From Gimesia maris (GTDB lineage: Bacteria > Planctomycetota > Planctomycetia > Planctomycetales > Planctomycetaceae): 64,000 nucleotides of DNA. The stretch lies in assembly GCF_008298035.1 (NCBI RefSeq), contig NZ_CP042910.1, positions 3,115,001-3,179,000 of the forward strand, written 5' to 3'. How positions within the stretch are numbered: position 1 is the stretch's first letter; each line of letters starts with the position of its first letter. Below the pieces are notes generated by a model, which was not told where the DNA came from, ran no database searches, and was given only the letters and a program-made list of their open reading frames with translations. The position numbers and the translations under genes are program-made. Shown here piece after piece: positions 63,846 to 64,000 of the stretch.

Positions 63846-64000
63846 ATGAGTCGTCATGCAGATTTAACGCAGGTTTTAGATCGTGGTGCGGTCGCTATTA
63901 TTCGTGCCTCCTCGGGAGAATTACTGGTTGATGTCTCCAAAGCAATTTATGCCGGCGGACTGGATGTAATCGAAGTTACGTTTACCGTGCCTGGTGTGCT
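63846..64000 (+). CDS. eda: KDPG/KHG aldolase, N-terminal part (cut by window edge)
   Basis: The 51 codons present read MSRHADLTQVLDRGAVAIIR, then AIYAGGLDVIEVTFTVPGV. VAIIR and the catalytic-Glu stretch IEVTFTVP match 2-dehydro-3-deoxy-phosphogluconate aldolase of the Entner-Doudoroff pathway, or its 4-hydroxy-2-oxoglutarate activity. The Schiff-base Lys lies beyond the window. AAGGT precedes the ATG by about ten bases. Confidence 0.85.
   Translation, partial: MSRHADLTQVLDRGAVAIIRASSGELLVDVSKAIYAGGLDVIEVTFTVPGV

Noticed and set aside
1..64000. tRNA, rRNA, prophage, integrase or restriction/defence genes
   Set aside because: None was seen on either strand; nearly all long frames are explained by housekeeping or planctomycete-specific genes.

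Overview
The window looks like chromosome of a planctomycete, closest in style to Gimesia or its relatives. Base composition is balanced. It has two DUF1559 prepilin-like genes with the N-terminal [17 protein letters not shown] helix, a squalene-hopene cyclase, a MoxR/DUF58/VWA/DUF4159 operon, a PhoPQ-activated (PqaA-type) esterase-like protein, a bacterial CaMKII association-domain protein, and a shortened peptidoglycan (dcw-type) cluster without ftsZ or ftsA. The genus is inferred from gene content, not from a marker search. I saw no rRNA, tRNA, CRISPR array or intact insertion sequence.

Layout. 1-5.4 kb: the N-terminal part of a DEAD-box helicase, ftsH and a family 2 glycosyltransferase (minus), then a DUF4432 sugar-mutarotase-like gene (plus). 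5.4-9.2 kb: rpsA with a repeat-built acidic tail and an intrinsic terminator, then a short sigma-70 factor. 9.2-23.9 kb: a tightly packed eight-gene minus-strand operon (TPR/metalloprotease, DUF4159, MoxR ATPase, DUF58, BatA-like VWA, a very large Gln-rich coiled-coil membrane protein, a VWA/GATase-like membrane protein and a caspase-like protein). 24.2-36 kb, mostly minus: DUF1559, shc, bioB, an exported small protein, dnaE, a small membrane protein, an SDR epimerase and tsaE. 36-41.9 kb, plus: an MFS carrier, a class I amidotransferase-like protein lacking its catalytic residues, scpA and uvrB. 41.9-49 kb, minus: a divergent UvrA-family protein, rimI, a BON-domain protein, a PqaA-family protein, a lipoprotein and a second DUF1559. 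49.7-59.2 kb, plus: murE-murF-mraY-ftsW-murG followed by a four-ACT aspartokinase. 59.3-62.6 kb, minus: a degenerate receiver domain, CaMKII-AD, FHA, clpX and a SHOCT-like membrane protein. 62.6-64 kb: a probable gene remnant, a small conserved-looking gene and the start of a KDPG-aldolase gene.

How the genes fit together. The murE-to-murG block covers precursor assembly from UDP-MurNAc-dipeptide to lipid II, plus a SEDS protein; lysC feeds the diaminopimelate that a DNPR-type MurE would use. murD, murC, ftsI and ftsZ are absent from the block. The MoxR operon has the composition of a chaperone/VWA surface-assembly or stress module, with a TPR-metalloprotease at its head and a predicted caspase-fold protein at its tail.

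The least explained features are: (a) a riboswitch-like structured segment between murF and mraY (a 13-bp closing stem, a cUUCGg hairpin and a terminator); (b) a dispersed ~95-bp noncoding repeat in three copies, two of which bracket lysC as direct repeats; (c) an 11-cysteine, 15-bp-repeat tail on the FtsW-like protein; (d) enzymes with substituted catalytic residues (a PuuD-like protein, a UvrA-like protein, a receiver domain).
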